A DNA stretch of 64,000 nt from Tetradesmus obliquus. Its lineage: Eukaryota; Chlorophyta; Chlorophyceae; Sphaeropleales; Scenedesmaceae. The DNA lies in the NCBI GenBank assembly GCA_030272155.1, contig CP126200.1, forward strand, positions 744,001 through 808,000, written 5' to 3'. This document shows, one piece after another, positions 48,203 through 61,040 of this stretch. The notes under the pieces were generated by a model that worked only from the letters and a program-made list of their open reading frames with translations, made no database searches and was not told the DNA's origin. The position numbers and the translations under genes were made by a program. Every line of letters starts with the position of its first letter. Position 1 is the stretch's first letter.

Positions 48203-51200
48203 ATGCCTCTCACAGCCAGTGCCGAAGCGGGGGGCTTTCACCTGCTGAAGTCGCACGCCCAGCGGGGTCAATTAGTCAAGCAGCTGCCACATATAACATC
48301 TGGTAGCAGCTGCCTTACTAGTAGGAGGTTGCCTGGTGCACCATGTGGATCCACGTCCTCCAGCCACACGCTGCTGCTCTGGCCCAGCATTCGTGCAGGC
48401 TACAGCAGCGGCCAGAGCGAGTCCGAAGGCACCAGTAGTGTCAACCAAGCATTCAGGTCCACTAGCCAGGTGCGTTTGCCATTCTGCTGGCCCTGCTCCC
48501 ACACCCAACTTTCAGCCACAGCAGTGACGCTGCTTTTGACTTGAGCTCACCATGGCTGGCATTGTTGGTGTCCTGCAGGCCAGCAGCGCACAGCATTTAA
48601 GCAATGCATCAGCTCAGGGCAGCGAGCAACAGCAGCCCGACAACCCCAGCGGCATTGTCTCACTCATGCAGGCCTGGGGCCAGCTGTCCACCCGGCTACA
48701 GCAGCCAGCAGCACCTCCAGCAGAGCCTGCAGGAGCAGCAGCAGGACCAGCAGCAGCACGGCCATCCAGTGCGTCATCATCAGCAGAGGATGACGTCACG
48801 CAGCTGATACTGTCAGCGCTGAAGCTCGCAGTGCGCAGCCTGTCTCGTGTGCCTGCCGCAGCTGACGGCAGCAGTCCTGCAAGCAGCGGCCGCACCACTA
48901 GCAACAGGCCTGCAGTGCAGCGCTCGCTGGCGCTAGCAGCAGCACTTGCAGAGCTTTACGCAAATGGCTTGCCGCTGGATGCAGCATCCATAGCAGCAGG
49001 CATAGTGGCAGAGGCTGTGGATGTTGCAGCGCTACACATCCGGTCTGTGCAGGCAAAGCTAGGGCCAGAGGTAGCAGGGCTGGTGCATGATGTGCTGGCA
49101 GTGCGGCATGCGACAGATCGGGTGCAGCTGTACGACGATGCAAACAGCAGGTGGGTTGGATTACGCAGTTTGTCAGATACTCTTCAAGTGGGTGGTGAGC
49201 GTGGCTGATGCATCAGCACCGTGCATTGCACGGGTGATGTGGGCAGCAGCTGCTGGTTGTGCATTGTGACACAGCATAGCCAGGTCAAGCAACAGGCGGG
49301 AAGAATTGTGTACAGCAGCTCCAGTGATGCTGACATGGTCATGCAGCAACAGCAGCAACCAGGCTGCGAAGTCTTTGGAGCATGCCAGCTGGTGGCTTCT
49401 GCGCCATTTTGTGTGGTGCATTGGACAGCAATCACGTCCTGCGAGCCTGTTTATGCGCCTCACATGCCATGTTGCACTTCATCAATCACATTGATGATGG
49501 TCATGCGGCGTGCTTCACGCTGCGTCTCGTAACTTCTTCTGTCTGTTTCCGCAGTGCGCTGCGGGGTTGGCTGCTGTCCGCGTATGATGTGCGCGCCTGC
49601 GCCATCGAGGTGGTGTGGCGGTGGCTGGCGCTGGTGCAGCCGCCAGGCCAGCCGCACCAGCAGCAGCTAGCAGCCATGGAAGCCCTAACCATCTACTGCC
49701 CGCTGGGCCATGCGCTGGGCCTTGGCGGCTGCTCTGCTGCGCTGGAGGACGCTGCTTTCAAGGTGATGAGGCTTTGAATGCTGTGAATCAATTAGTTAAT
49801 GGTGATTGGTGATGTGATGATGGGGGAGGTGATGAGGCAGCAGGAAGCTGTGTATGCTGCTGGAGGCGTGTGGCTCGTGCATACTTCCTGGGGCACGATG
49901 CTCGCTGCGATCTTCAGGTGCTTGCATGGTGCAGTGACAGTCATTGTGGCGCAGGAGCCGGCAATGTGCGATTGCAGCTGACAGACGAGCGAAAGTCGCA
50001 GCGTGTGTCTGATCACTGCCTGTGCTGTTTCTTCTGCCGCCATCGCTGAAACAAACGCTTTTTTGATTTTCAATCGCTGCATCTGCAGGTGCTGTTCCCC
50101 AGCTCCTATGCCAGCACAGCCCGCCACGTGCTGCCTATGTCAGGCGCAGCAGCAGACCTGCTCACGCGCTGCCAGGCATCCCTGCAGGCCGCCGCAGCAG
50201 CAGATGCATCCTTCCAGGCGCTTGCAGGAGGCCTGCAGCTGCTCAGCCGCACCAAGAGCCTCTACAGCATCATGCGCAAGCTGCTGAGGCTGAATGACCC
50301 GGCAGCAGGCAGCCGGCGGCTGGGCGAGATGTTTGATTTGTTGGGCATGCGCGCAGTGGTGCTGCCGCGGAAGGACTTGCCGGAGGATGAGGCAGAGGCA
50401 GCAGCAGTGCAGGCGTGCTATCGGCTGCAGGTGAGGCGGGGCAGTGCAAGAGGTGCTGAGGAAAAGAGGCCCAGATGTTGTGTGCTGCATTGCGTGCTGG
50501 AGTGCTGTAGTTGGCTGGTACGGTACAGCGCATCGCTTGGCTGATTTTTTTTGTGCTGGTGGAGCTCTGACTGCGGTGCTGCCATGCACTTTGTCACTTT
50601 GGTAACAACCGTGTAGCGCATGCCACAAGGACAGTGGCAGCACCGCAAATTTTCATTCACACATCCTGCCAACTCATTTCATCGTCCGCCACGCGTGCTT
50701 CTCCGGCACCTCTGCACCTGAATCCATCACACACCAACCCACAGGAGCTGGCGCATGCGCAGTGGCCTGCTGTGCCCGGCCGCAGCAAGGATTACATCTC
50801 AAAGCCTAAACTCAACGGCTACCAGAGCCTGCACTCCACTCTCAGCATGCAGGCGCTGCAGCAGCTCATGGCCAACAGCAGCAGCAGCAGCAGCAGCGGC
50901 AGCAGCGTGGTGCTGTCGTATCTTGAGCTGCAGGTGCGCACTTCTGCCATGCACGCTGCTGCGGAGGGCGGCGATGCAGCGCATGCCGGCTACAAGGGGC
51001 GGCTGGAGCGGCGGCAGGTGAGAGGCAAGGGTGGCAGGTGCTGCTGCTGCTGCTGCTGCTGGTGGTGGTGGTGTGATCAGCTTGCGTGAGGGTTGGTGAT
51101 TCAAGCATGCTGGCAAGCGCTTGGGCATGCTGTGCGCGTTGAAGGCATGCTGTCAGTTGTCACACGCAGTGGGTGCTTGGCATGCGGGTATCCTGTACCT

Positions 51201-52047
51201 CTTTTGGAAGGCACAGTGCCAGCGTGCAGGTGCATTTCGTGGCATTTACAGGGACAGCACTGCAGCTTTACAATAACTATAACCAATTAAAAGACGGCTT
51301 TGTGGGTGGCTTGTGCGCTTGCTGCATGTGTAGGTGCGGCAGCTGCAGACCTGGACGGCACAGCTGCAGCGGCGGCTAGCAGGCGCGAAGCAGCAGCTGC
51401 TGCTGCCGCTGCCAGTCACAAGCAGCAGCAGCAGCAGCCTGCAGCCAGCTTATAGTGTGCTGACCACCAGCAGCGACGACAGTGACATGGAAGACATCAG
51501 CAGCAGCAGCAGTAGCAGCACCAGCAGGTTGAGCTTTGCTTGCAGTGCTGGAGCGGCAGCAGCAGCGGCAGCAGAAATCGCCCAACATCAGCAGCAGCAG
51601 CAGCAGCAGCTGCTGCAGCAGGATGATGCCATGCTCGACCACCAGCCGGCTGCAACAGCAGCTGCTGCTGCGTCGCTGTTCCACCACCTTGACTTGGATG
51701 GTGATGGTATGCTGAGCTTGTATGAGCTCACAGAGCTTCTATCTGAGCTAGGGGAGGCGCGGCCCGCTGCTGCTGCTGCTGCTACAGGCTCTGGTAGGTT
51801 CCAGCAGCTGCAGCAGCATGCAGCAGCGGGGACGCCCGCGGCAGCAGTGGCGCCAGCGCTTCCGTATGCGCAGCAGGTGTTTGAATCGCTGGACACTAAT
51901 GGTGATGGTTTGATCAGCATGGCAGAGTTCCTAGAGTATTACATGTCCAACACAACACAAGACAGCAGCCAATCAGCAGCAGCAGCAGGGCCCCAGGCGG
52001 CTGCAGGCAGCGGTGGCAGCAGCCGCACATGGAGTGCAGGCGGCGCT

Positions 52048-52084
<37 letters not shown>

Positions 52085-52722
52085 ACATGTCCCTAGACCC
52101 GCTCAGCAGCAGCAGCAGTGGTAGCAGCAGCAACTCAGGAGCTGTGTGTCAAGTGTTCATGCACACATCGTCAACTAGCAGCAGCAGCAATGCGCCTGCC
52201 TCGTCAACCCTAGGCCTGGGTAGCAGCAGAAGCAATGCATTTGGCGCCAGTGCCTTCAGCAGCAGCAGCAGCAGCAGCAGCAGGGCTCGGCAGCACTTGC
52301 GGCCTCCTGCTGTGGCCACATGCGGCAGCTGGCGCTCCAGCAGCAGCAGCAGCAGCAGCGTGACCGGCAGCCATCTGCGCAGCCGTGTCAGGTGCATGGC
52401 TAGTGCACCAGCTAGCAGCGGCAGCATTGCGGCACCAGGAAGCCAAGCAAGCAGTGGCTTAGCAGAGGGTGTAGCACTGCCTGCTAATGGCGGCAGCAGC
52501 AGCAGCAGTAGCATAGAGGGTAGCAGCTCAGTCAATGGGTCAGGCTCCAGCAGCATCAATGGTAGGGCAGCAGCGGTGGCAGTAGTAGCAGCAGCAGATG
52601 TGGGTTCGCAAGCAGCATCAGGCAGCCAGCAGCAGCAGCAGAAGCAGCCTCTGTTCAGGCCGCTGAGGCGACCTACTGAATCTGAGAGCGTTGCTGAGCA
52701 TGGCAGCAGCCCAGCTGCAGCT

Positions 52723-52767
<45 letters not shown>

Positions 52768-55700
52768 ACTGAGCAGCTTCAGCAGGAGCAGCTTGCGGCA
52801 CAGCAGGCTTCCCCAGCTGCAGAGCCCAGCAGTTACGAAGAAGATGCTGCTGCAGGCGGCAGCAGCAGCAGCAGCAGCAGGTTAGACGGCCCCTACCAGC
52901 AGCAGCTGGAAGCTGAGCTGAGTTACGAAGAGGACGAGCAGCAGCAGCAGCGCTTCCTGCGGCAGCAGCAGCGCCAGCTGCCGTCACTGCTGGAGGATGC
53001 AGCAGCAGGCCGTACCCCGCGTTACATCCTTGTGCCCATCGGCAGCAGCAGCAGCAATGGCGCGTCATATGCATCATATGCTGCTGCCGCGCCGCTACTA
53101 TCTGACCGCTTGGGACAGCAGCTGCAGCAGCTAGAGGTGCCCTGCTTGGGCCCTCTGCTGCTGACTAACGCACCGCAAGTCTTTAGGTCTGCTGATGTGC
53201 TTGTGGATGCGCAGGGCGAGCATTATGAGCGGCTAGCACTCAGCTTAGAGCTACTGAAGCAAACTGGCAGCAGTGAGGCCATCTTGCAGGCACGAAACCT
53301 CAGCCGGGTAGTGCGGGGGCACCAAGAATCAGCAGTTGTGCGGGTCAACTATGGTCAAATGACGCTGGAGCCGCACCGGGCAGCAGTAGAGCTGATAGAT
53401 GGAGATGTGCTGGAGCTAGGAGACACAGGGGTGGCGTTTGTGGTGCAGCGGCAGCAGCAGCCGGCTGCGCCCCCTGCTGCGCAGGCCGTGCAGCAGTTCT
53501 GCGGCGTGTATGCGCAGCAGCAGCTCGGGCTGCAGCTGAATGTGCAGGAATCCCTGCAGGCGCTGCAGCAGCAGCAGCAGCAGCAGCTACCCACTGCCGA
53601 AGCCTTGCCTCAACAACAGCAGCAGCCAGGTTGGAATGCAGCAGCAGCAGATGCCATCGAATCAGAGCTGCGCAACATATCGCGGCTGGTGCGCAGCAAC
53701 CCCCGTGCAGCAGAACTGGAGCTGTGCCAGCTGGCAGCAGCACACCCAGAGGCCCCAGGCCCCTGGTTCCTCTGGGCACAGCTGGCAGCCAGCAGCAGGC
53801 GCCACTGGATGGCCCGTGCGTTATTTAGGGCAGCAGCAGTCTGCCAGCAGCAGCAGCTGGAGCAGGTGCTGCGAGCAGGCCCCGCTGCCGCTGCCGACGT
53901 TGCTGCTGCGCTGCAGCTGCCGCAGGACGGCACAGAAGCTGATGCAGACCCAGCAGCAGCAGAGGTAGATGCGGCCGCTGCCACCGCCAGCAGCAGCAGC
54001 AGCATCCTGCAGCAGACCGCGGCTGTGATCAGCAGCGGCGGAGGCAGCAAGGCAATGCGCCGCAAAGCGGACCTGCGCATCAGCGCAGCCAGCCGTGCAC
54101 CGGCCTTCCGGCTGAGTAGCCGTCTGGTGCAGGTGCTGCGTGTGTGGGCTCGATCCGAATGGGAGCAGCGGCTATTTGGCCCTGCCCGGCGGCTGTGGCG
54201 GCTAGCTGCAAATGAGGCGTTCAAATTCCCGTATGACATTGCTGCGGAAGGCGGCGGCGCGGTGCTGCATGCGTGGGCGAGCGCGGAGTTTGAGCGGGAC
54301 AACGTGCTGAATGCGCGCGTGGTGATCGGGGAGGCGCTGCGCAAGTGCCCCAAGGATGCAGCGGTGAGTGGAATCCAGCTGCAGCAGGGCTGGTGCTGCA
54401 TCAGGTTTTCTCATGGATGGCGGCAGAGTTGTGTACAATGACTCATAGTTTCAGCAGGGTTGGTGGTGTGTCGTGTTGCCCGCATGCAGCTGCTTGTCAT
54501 CCTGCTTCACTAACTGCTGCTGCTGCTGCACCACAGGTTGCTGTGCTGGCCGCCAGTATCGAGGCAGCAGCTGGCGAGGTCAACGCTGCTCGTGCGCTGT
54601 TCCTGCGCGCCTACCAACTCAACAAGGCCGACAAGCAGCTCTACATGCAGTGGCCGCGCATGGAAGGGGCCTGCGGCAACATCGAGCGGGCGCGGCTGCT
54701 GTTTGGCTACGGCCTGTCGCTGTACCCCAGCAACACCAAGATCCTGAACCTGTATGCGTGCTTTGAAGAGCAGCAGGGTGAGGTGGAGCTTGCGCGGGAG
54801 CTGCACCAGAGAGCGCTTGGTATTGATGCCGCGAGTACGACATCCATGCACAACAGGTGGGTGCTGCTGTGTTGTAGTGCTGCGGCAGTATGTTTGGTCT
54901 GTATTTGGTTTGTATATAGCCAGGGAGCTGCACCAGCGGGCGCTGGGCATAGCTGCTGCCAGTACGACGCCCATGCACAACAGGTGGGTGCTGCTGTGTT
55001 GTAGTGCTGCGGCCGCATGTTTGTGTCAGGGTTAGCAATTTGCTTTCAATTGGCGAGGAGCTGCACCAGCGGGCGCTTGGGATTGACGCTGCCAGTACGA
55101 TGTCGATGCACAACAGGTGGGTGCTGCTGCTAGGAATGGGGGCCGGATGCAGTTGTTGCATGTGTGGGGCAGGGAGCTGCATCAGCGGGCGCTTGGTATT
55201 GATGCTGCCAGTACGACGCCCATGCACAACAGGTGGGTGCTGCTGTGTGGTGGTGCTGCGGCAGCATGTTTGGTTCAGGGTCTGTATATGGTTTGTATAT
55301 AGCCAGGGAGCTGCACCAGAGAGCGCCTGGTATCAATGCTGCAAGCGTGGCATCCATGCACAACAGGTGGGTGCTGCTGTGTGGTGGTGCTGCGGCAGCA
55401 TGTTTGTGTTAGGGTTAGCAGTTTGCTTTCACATGGCGAGGGAGCTGCACCAGCGGGCGCTTGGGATTGACGCTGCCAGTACGACGTCCATGCACGACAG
55501 GTGGGTGCTGTAGGGATGTGGTGCTGTGGCGACATGCTGTCAGGTGTACATGAGGACAAGTTGAGAACGCTGCTGTTGCGTGCTTCACAGATGTCACCTG
55601 TTTATGATCACTTCACCCAGCTTGCCACAGTGTGTCGCGGGTTGGGTTGGAGCTGTGGGAGGGCACTGCTGTCACCACTGCCTGACACACGATCTGTCTT

Positions 55701-57165
55701 CGCCTGCGTCGTACTAATGCACCTGCTACTGCAGGGTGATCTGGGCAGGGCTGGAGCTGCGGGAGGGCAATGTTCACGAGGCACGGGAGCTGCTCTGCGA
55801 AACACAGTGCTCATGCCGCTGCACTTTTTACTGCACTGCTGCCACATTTCCCCTGTTCAGGGTGTCCTGGGCTGGCTTGGAGCTGCGGGAGGGCAATGTT
55901 GACGAGGCACGGGAACTGCTGCGTGAGGGTCTGGACGCGCACCCCGACTTCCCCGCTGCGCTGCTGCTGCTGGCCAAGCTGGAGAGGTTGGAAGGGCAGC
56001 TGGAGGCGGCTGAGGCGTATGCACGGCGGGCACAGAAGGTGGGCTTTAGGCTTTGGTGGTTTTGTTGCCTTGTGGCAGGAGATTGTAGACTAGTGCAGTT
56101 TGCAGCTGGAAGGGCAGCTGGAGGTGGCTGAGGCGTATGCGCGGCACGCACAGAAGGTAGGGTTTGTGGTTGGGTCTGCCTTGGCACTCGGCTTTCCTGT
56201 GCTGCGGAAGGCATGCCAGCTCGCAGTGGTTGGCTCGTACAGCAACACTCGGCTTGCATTGCTAGCGCTGGACTGAAGGTGCGTTGGCTGGCAGTCGTCT
56301 GTGTTTGAATCCCATTCCACACAGCACAAATCCACGTCCCACACAGCACTCTCGTTCTGCAGCTCATCCTGCATGTGCCTACCGCTGCGGTCACGCGCAC
56401 GCAGGCCAGCCACGCCTTCCCTGTGGCAGCCATAAGCGAGCTGGCTGCCACACTTGGCTCACCCAACACGCACATCTTGGTTTCACTTTTGCTTTGCACC
56501 TGCCGCCACACTGCTTGCAGGCCAGCCACGCCTTCCTGTGCTTGATGTTTGAGCGTTACACACATCAAGCGTCTTCAGTTGCTGATGCTGTGCATGCCTG
56601 CTGCTGGTTTCTGCTTCAATCTCTGCAGGCCAGCCACGCCTTCTCTGTGGCAGCCATGGGCGAGCTTGCAGCCACGACCGTTACACCCACACATCTCATT
56701 TTCGCTTTTGCTTTGCACCTGCCGCCGCACTGCTTGCAGGCCAGCCACGCCTTCTCTGTCGCGGCAATGGGCGAGCTAGCTGCAATCTACGCAGCGCGCG
56801 GCGACACTGCCCTCGCAGCCAACCTGGGCCGGCACCTCAGCAATGTAGAGGCAGCAACAGCCATGAAGCAGTCCGGCAAGCTGCATGGCAACCAGGCGTG
56901 GGCCAGCTACTACCGGCAGAGCGCGCAGCCGCAGCAGCGGCAGGTGATCGAGGCAGCCTGGCAGCGTAAGAGAGATCTGGGGTTGATCCGGCAGCCGCGC
57001 GGAGCAGCAGCAGCAGCAGCAGGAGCTAGGAGGCAGCAGCAGCAGCAGCAGCAGCAGGGTGAGGTGCTTGGGCTGGATTTTGAGCTGGGTGGTGTGGTGG
57101 AGTCGTTTGACTTCAGCAGCGCGGCAGCAGCAGCTGCTGCGGAGCCCCCAGCACCAGAGTTTTAG
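48203..57165 (+). CDS. RelA/SpoT-type (p)ppGpp synthetase with EF hands, fused to HAT/TPR-like repeats
   Basis: Nine exons: 48203-48469, 48579-49150, 49555-49762, 50089-50430, 50745-51017, 51334-54363, 54537-54856, 55861-56038, 56740-57165; 1871 aa. A start at 48552 without the first exon is possible (1791 aa), but the upstream exon resembles a transit peptide and joins in phase. Order: a degenerate HD domain (GIVAEAVDVA where active hydrolases have HD; then ALTIYCPLGHALGLGGCSAA); a RelA/SpoT synthetase domain (LYSIMRKL, GRSKDYISKPKLNGYQSLHS, LELQVRT); EF hands DLDGDGMLSLYE (about 674) and DTNGDGLISMAE (about 741); long Ser/Gln linkers; a segment ending ELIDGDVLELGDTGVAFVV (loosely FHA-like); then from about 1320 half-a-TPR-type repeats (VNAARALFLRAYQLNKADKQ, IERARLLFGYGLSLYPSNTK). 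Plant CRSH ends after the EF hands. The HAT part recalls chloroplast RNA-maturation factors of the HCF107/Mbb1 kind. The EF hands and HAT part share one uninterrupted 3-kb exon. Confidence 0.8.
54918..55505 (+). repeat. Five extra copies of the RSH exon-7 3' end
   Basis: The end of exon 54537-54856 (ARELHQRALGIDAASTTSMH) with its donor GTGGGTG is repeated at about 54918-54984, 55054-55116, 55170-55233, 55303-55368 and 55436-55500, spaced about 130 bp. All copies stay open through MHNR or MHDR. Each follows an AG (GCCAG|GGAGCTGC-like or similar), so some could be spliced as extra exons adding a helix to the HAT region. Confidence 0.85.
55735..55800 (+). pseudogene. Partial duplicate of the RSH exon 55861-56038 start
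   Basis: Encodes VIWAGLELREGNVHEAREL after a CTGCAG acceptor, then diverges. The genuine exon encodes VSWAGLELREGNVDEARELL. A fainter copy is near 55640-55665. Confidence 0.75.
56393..56690 (+). repeat. Three copies of the RSH last-exon start
   Basis: CAGGCCAGCCACGCCTTC and following codons (ASHAFSVAAMGELAA) recur at about 56402-56450, 56520-56541 and 56629-56675; the genuine exon starts at 56740. The intron flank (TTTGCACCTGCCGCCACACT) is copied as well. Confidence 0.85.
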
Positions 57166-58847
57166 GCTGCTGGTTGGGGTTGTGTTTTTGTTGCAGCCAG
57201 CTGCGCATATGGTTCAGAGTCGGCGCTTGCATTCTGTTTTTTGAGCGAAGTGAGGTTGGGCCTATTGCTACGTCAGTGGCACAGCCTGCACAACTTAAAT
57301 TTGCAGTTGCATTGCAGCGTGTTGCATCGCCAGGCACAGCTGGCGCAGTCGTAAGTTTTGGTGAAGGTGCATGCAAGCCTTGCACGGGTGGAGGACTTCA
57401 ACAGGGTTCAGTCGCTGCTGCAGTTTTGGCCACTAGCGCACAAAGTGTTGCTGTGGCATGAGCGGCACAGAAGATTGTCACAACAGCACACAACACATCA
57501 CAACATATCTGGGAGCAGCAGCGCATGGGAAGCGCCCCACCCTCTGTTACATCTGAGAGTCGGTGTTGCGTGGGTGGTGTGTAGACAGCTGTCGACAGCT
57601 GACGTCATGGTGCGACAATGGGTTTGCAAGCCGTCGCTTCTGGGATGTTGGTATGCCTCAAGCCTTTGCAGAGTTTGGTGCTGCGTACAGTGTTGGTAAC
57701 ATCACAATGAACATCACCGCTATGTTCCGACCGTCGATCACTGGCATCAAATAGGTCACGCCAACAATGCATCTAGCATTTCGCCGTTACCATCATGGAA
57801 AAGTAGTGCAGATCTGGATGGATAAATGTGATGCCGCAGCTGACATGGCAAGGCAATGGCAATCCGCTGCTCTGCACGGCAAGGCAACATATGCAGGACA
57901 GCCGCTGCTCATGCATGTGCTGCTGCAGCAGCAACGAGTTTGCCCTGCCAATATGCTATGCATTTGGAGGACAACAAGTGTGTGGTGTACTCTGCAGCAA
58001 AAAGCAGTCACCTCATGGCCAGATGCGCAACAAAACAAGATGCTGCAGAGCATATGCGGCTGCTGCTATTTAGCAGTGGCTTTCCCAGCTGCTGCCTATG
58101 CTGCTTTCCTACATGCAAAGGAGGGGCACCATCATCTAGCTTCCTAAATCACTCCACTAGCATGCACGCTGCTATCACAATGGATCTTGATCAAGACTCA
58201 AGCCACAGGTTGATGCCCAGCATGCCGCACCATGTGACTACAGCTCAGCTGCGGTGCTGAGCAGCATATGTGCCTTGCCCGTCGCCGCTGTAGCATCAAT
58301 CAGCCAATAGATAGCACCCGCTGCATCAGCACGCAGGAACTGCTCAAACCTATTTCTGCTGCAGCAGCATCAGCCGATGGCAACATGTTCAGACCGCATG
58401 CAGCAGCAAGCAACAGCAGCAAGCTGCAAAAACAGCTCCAGAATCAAGACAAGAGGGGCAGTGTGCACATGCGCTGCTCCCGCTATGCTTGCACACTCAA
58501 TCAGAGGCCAGGCAGCAGCTCCACGCACCATAACAGCTTGAGAATGCAGCTGAACTTTCACACGCTACACATGCCGCTGCCGCTACGCGTGCATCTTACC
58601 CAGCTCCCATACCTCCGCTTTTACAAAAAACGAAGTTAGTAGCTGCTTCGTCTTCAGCCCCATCGACATTGCCATATGCAGAGTGCACATAGCCAGGTGC
58701 CAGAACAGCTGTATGATGCACCACACGCAACATCAACACTCACTACGCACGCATGTCATCAAACCCAGAATTCACAGCAGCAGCAGCAGCAGCCCGGTGC
58801 CAGAGCTCCTTGTATGACCATCATCCCTTGGGCAGCCGCCGCTGCGG
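57166..58847. other. Intergenic region between RSH and the small helical protein gene
   Basis: The two genes converge here, so both 3' UTRs should lie in it. No exon with recognisable motifs was found. Confidence 0.5.
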
Positions 58848-59784
58848 TTACGCGTGCATCTCGTTCAGCTCCTTGAGCTCTGCTTTCAGCTGCTCCATTT
58901 TGAGCCCCATCGCACGCTGCAGCTTGGCCTGCTCATCCTCAGGCAGCCGCGCCAGCAGCGCCTGCCAGCGGCCCAGCACCTCACCCACTGCGCTGCGAGC
59001 CTCTTCCGCTGACTCGTTGAAGTAGACTGTCTCAGCGTCCTCCCTGCAGCAATGCAAGATGCGCAACATTTTAGAGGCCAGACGACGTCATGACTCGTTA
59101 AAAGTAGACTGTTTCCGCGTCCTCCCTGCAGCAATGCAAGATGAGCAACATTTTAGAGGCGACAGGACGTCATGACTCGTTAAAAGTAGACCGTCATGAC
59201 TTGTTGAAAGTAGACCGTCTCAGTGCCCTCTCTGAAGCACAGGAGGAGAAGTAAGGGAGCAGTAAAGGGCACTGGAGGTGGGATGGCTGGACTGAGAGCA
59301 GGGTGCATGGGCGGGGCAGCAGGGCAACAGAGCAATTGGACTGTATGTGGCAAGCTGCACACACGTTTGTCGAGATTCGCTGTATCTGCTGCACGGTGTG
59401 CTACCCTGCTGTCTAGAAAAACCGTAGGCTATACCGCAATTTTGCTTGCATGTGTCCAAATGTAACCTCTCTGTCAACATGTACAGGGTATACACAGGTG
59501 ACAGGAATGCCTGTGCAGGCGACCGAGCTGCAGGCTAGTACTTGAATTGTCACGGGCTATGGGGACGGCCACCGCACATGTGCCCTGCTGCTGCTGCTGC
59601 TGCTGCTGTGGGCCCCACAGCTTCACTCACTGCACCGCCTCTGCCGCAGCTCACCGTGCAAACTCTATCTCTTCCCGTGCCTCTGCAAACTTCTCGTTAA
59701 TGGTGTCAACCTGCGGCATGCAAAGTAATGCACAACCCAGCTGGTGACGTTTGCACCTGCATCTGGCGCACGAGGTTGGCATAT
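58848..59784 (-). CDS. Small charged helical protein, 5' end unresolved
   Basis: Two exons are clear on the minus strand: 59710-59655 (VDTINEKFAEAREEIEFA) and 59043-58848 (EDAETVYFNESAEEARSAVG through MGLKMEQLKAELKELNEMHA, stop). Together they give 84 codons in phase. An upstream exon ending at about 59756 with ANLVRQMQ and a GTGCAA donor fits phase 0, but the start codon was not fixed, so the upper coordinate is approximate. The protein is rich in Glu, Lys and Leu and is probably coiled-coil. Its pattern is reminiscent of a short conserved plant protein of unknown function, from memory only. Three decayed copies of the acceptor region of the last exon (AGACTGTTTCCGCGTCCTCC-like) lie at about 59095-59235. 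Confidence 0.6.
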
Positions 59785-60669
59785 GCTGCATTAACAACTG
59801 ATGCGAACAGCAGCACGGGGCTGCTGATGCCTCAGCAGCCAGGCAGGTGTGGTCCTGGGGCACCTGCCAACGCCTTCACATCACATCTGACAGGCACAAC
59901 AGCTGCTTGCCAGCATGCTGCCCTCAGTGCTGACAGATGCACGCTGGTGTTTATTTCAGTCAGTACAGAACATCATGGCAACTGCAGGCGCTGCGTCTGG
60001 CTGGTTATAGCATGCAAACCACCAACACTGCTTGTATGTGTGAGAGGGCTGCAGCTGGTGCAGAGCTACAAGACAGCAGGATCGCCCGCACATTGTTGCT
60101 TTTCGACGCATACTGCATACCGATGCAAGTAACGTTCCTTAGTGCAGCTTTTGGGTGGTTGTGGGGGCAGTGCACACGTGTGTGTTCTCATCTCACCTCA
60201 CTCTCCCAGCTGGCGTCACTGCCTGTGGAGAATGATTGCTGCACTGCACTGCGACCTTGTGAGATGCTTAAGCTGCTACTTGCTATACTACAAAAGCCAA
60301 GTTTCGACAGCAAGCGTCTGCAGGGAGCTAAAAGCATTTTGGATCGTGGCACACAGCAGTGATCAGCTCACACAGGGCAGATAATAAAGTAAGTATTGTT
60401 TATTTCCTTGTATCTGCCCAGGCTGTGCACGTGAGGAGGCCTGGGCGATGAACTGTTATCTCGCAACCCTAATGACGGCTTTTTGCTGTGTTCAAAGGCT
60501 ATGGCGCGCCAGGACATCGTTGAATGTGCAAGCCTGCATGAATTGCTTCTGCTGTTGTAGGTTTTACCGTGGCATCAAGCACCGCAGTCACCAGAGTCAC
60601 TAGGCAGGCACTGCCTACTGCTGCTGTGGAGCTGCTGCTGCTGGTGCTCGCGTCCAGACACTGCCCAGC
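59785..60669. promoter_or_regulatory. Divergent upstream region of the small helical protein gene and PRMT5
   Basis: Should contain the first exon and promoter of the minus-strand gene and the promoter of PRMT5. No individual site could be identified. Confidence 0.4.
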
Positions 60670-61008
60670 ATGCCGCTAGGGAAAAGATCTGACTTTGGGG
60701 ACGCCCGATACGCGGGCGTGGAGGTCAACTACGCCCATGACATAGCTGGAGCCATGCAGGTGCGGTTGATCAGTTGCCAGCTGCTGCGGCTTGTGTACCA
60801 GGCGTTGCAAGCGCCACATGCAGTGCCCCAAGCACCGTCAGCTGCACTACTGTGTCCATACTTGATGATAACTCTGTGGACTGATCAAGGATCTAGCGCG
60901 CGTAACACACCTTGCACAGTACAAGCAGTGCCGTGCTCATCAAGCTTAGCTGCACTGCGCACTTTCGCAGCAACAGGCATGGCATGAAGTGCACTACTGC
61001 ACTTGTGA

Positions 61009-61040
<32 letters not shown>

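Noticed and set aside
51334..54441. Treating the 1,035-codon ORF as a separate gene with its own start
   Set aside because: Its first codons follow an acceptor (TGTAG|GTGCGG) and continue the RelA/SpoT domain in phase, so it is read as an internal exon. The alternative of two genes is noted as a risk.
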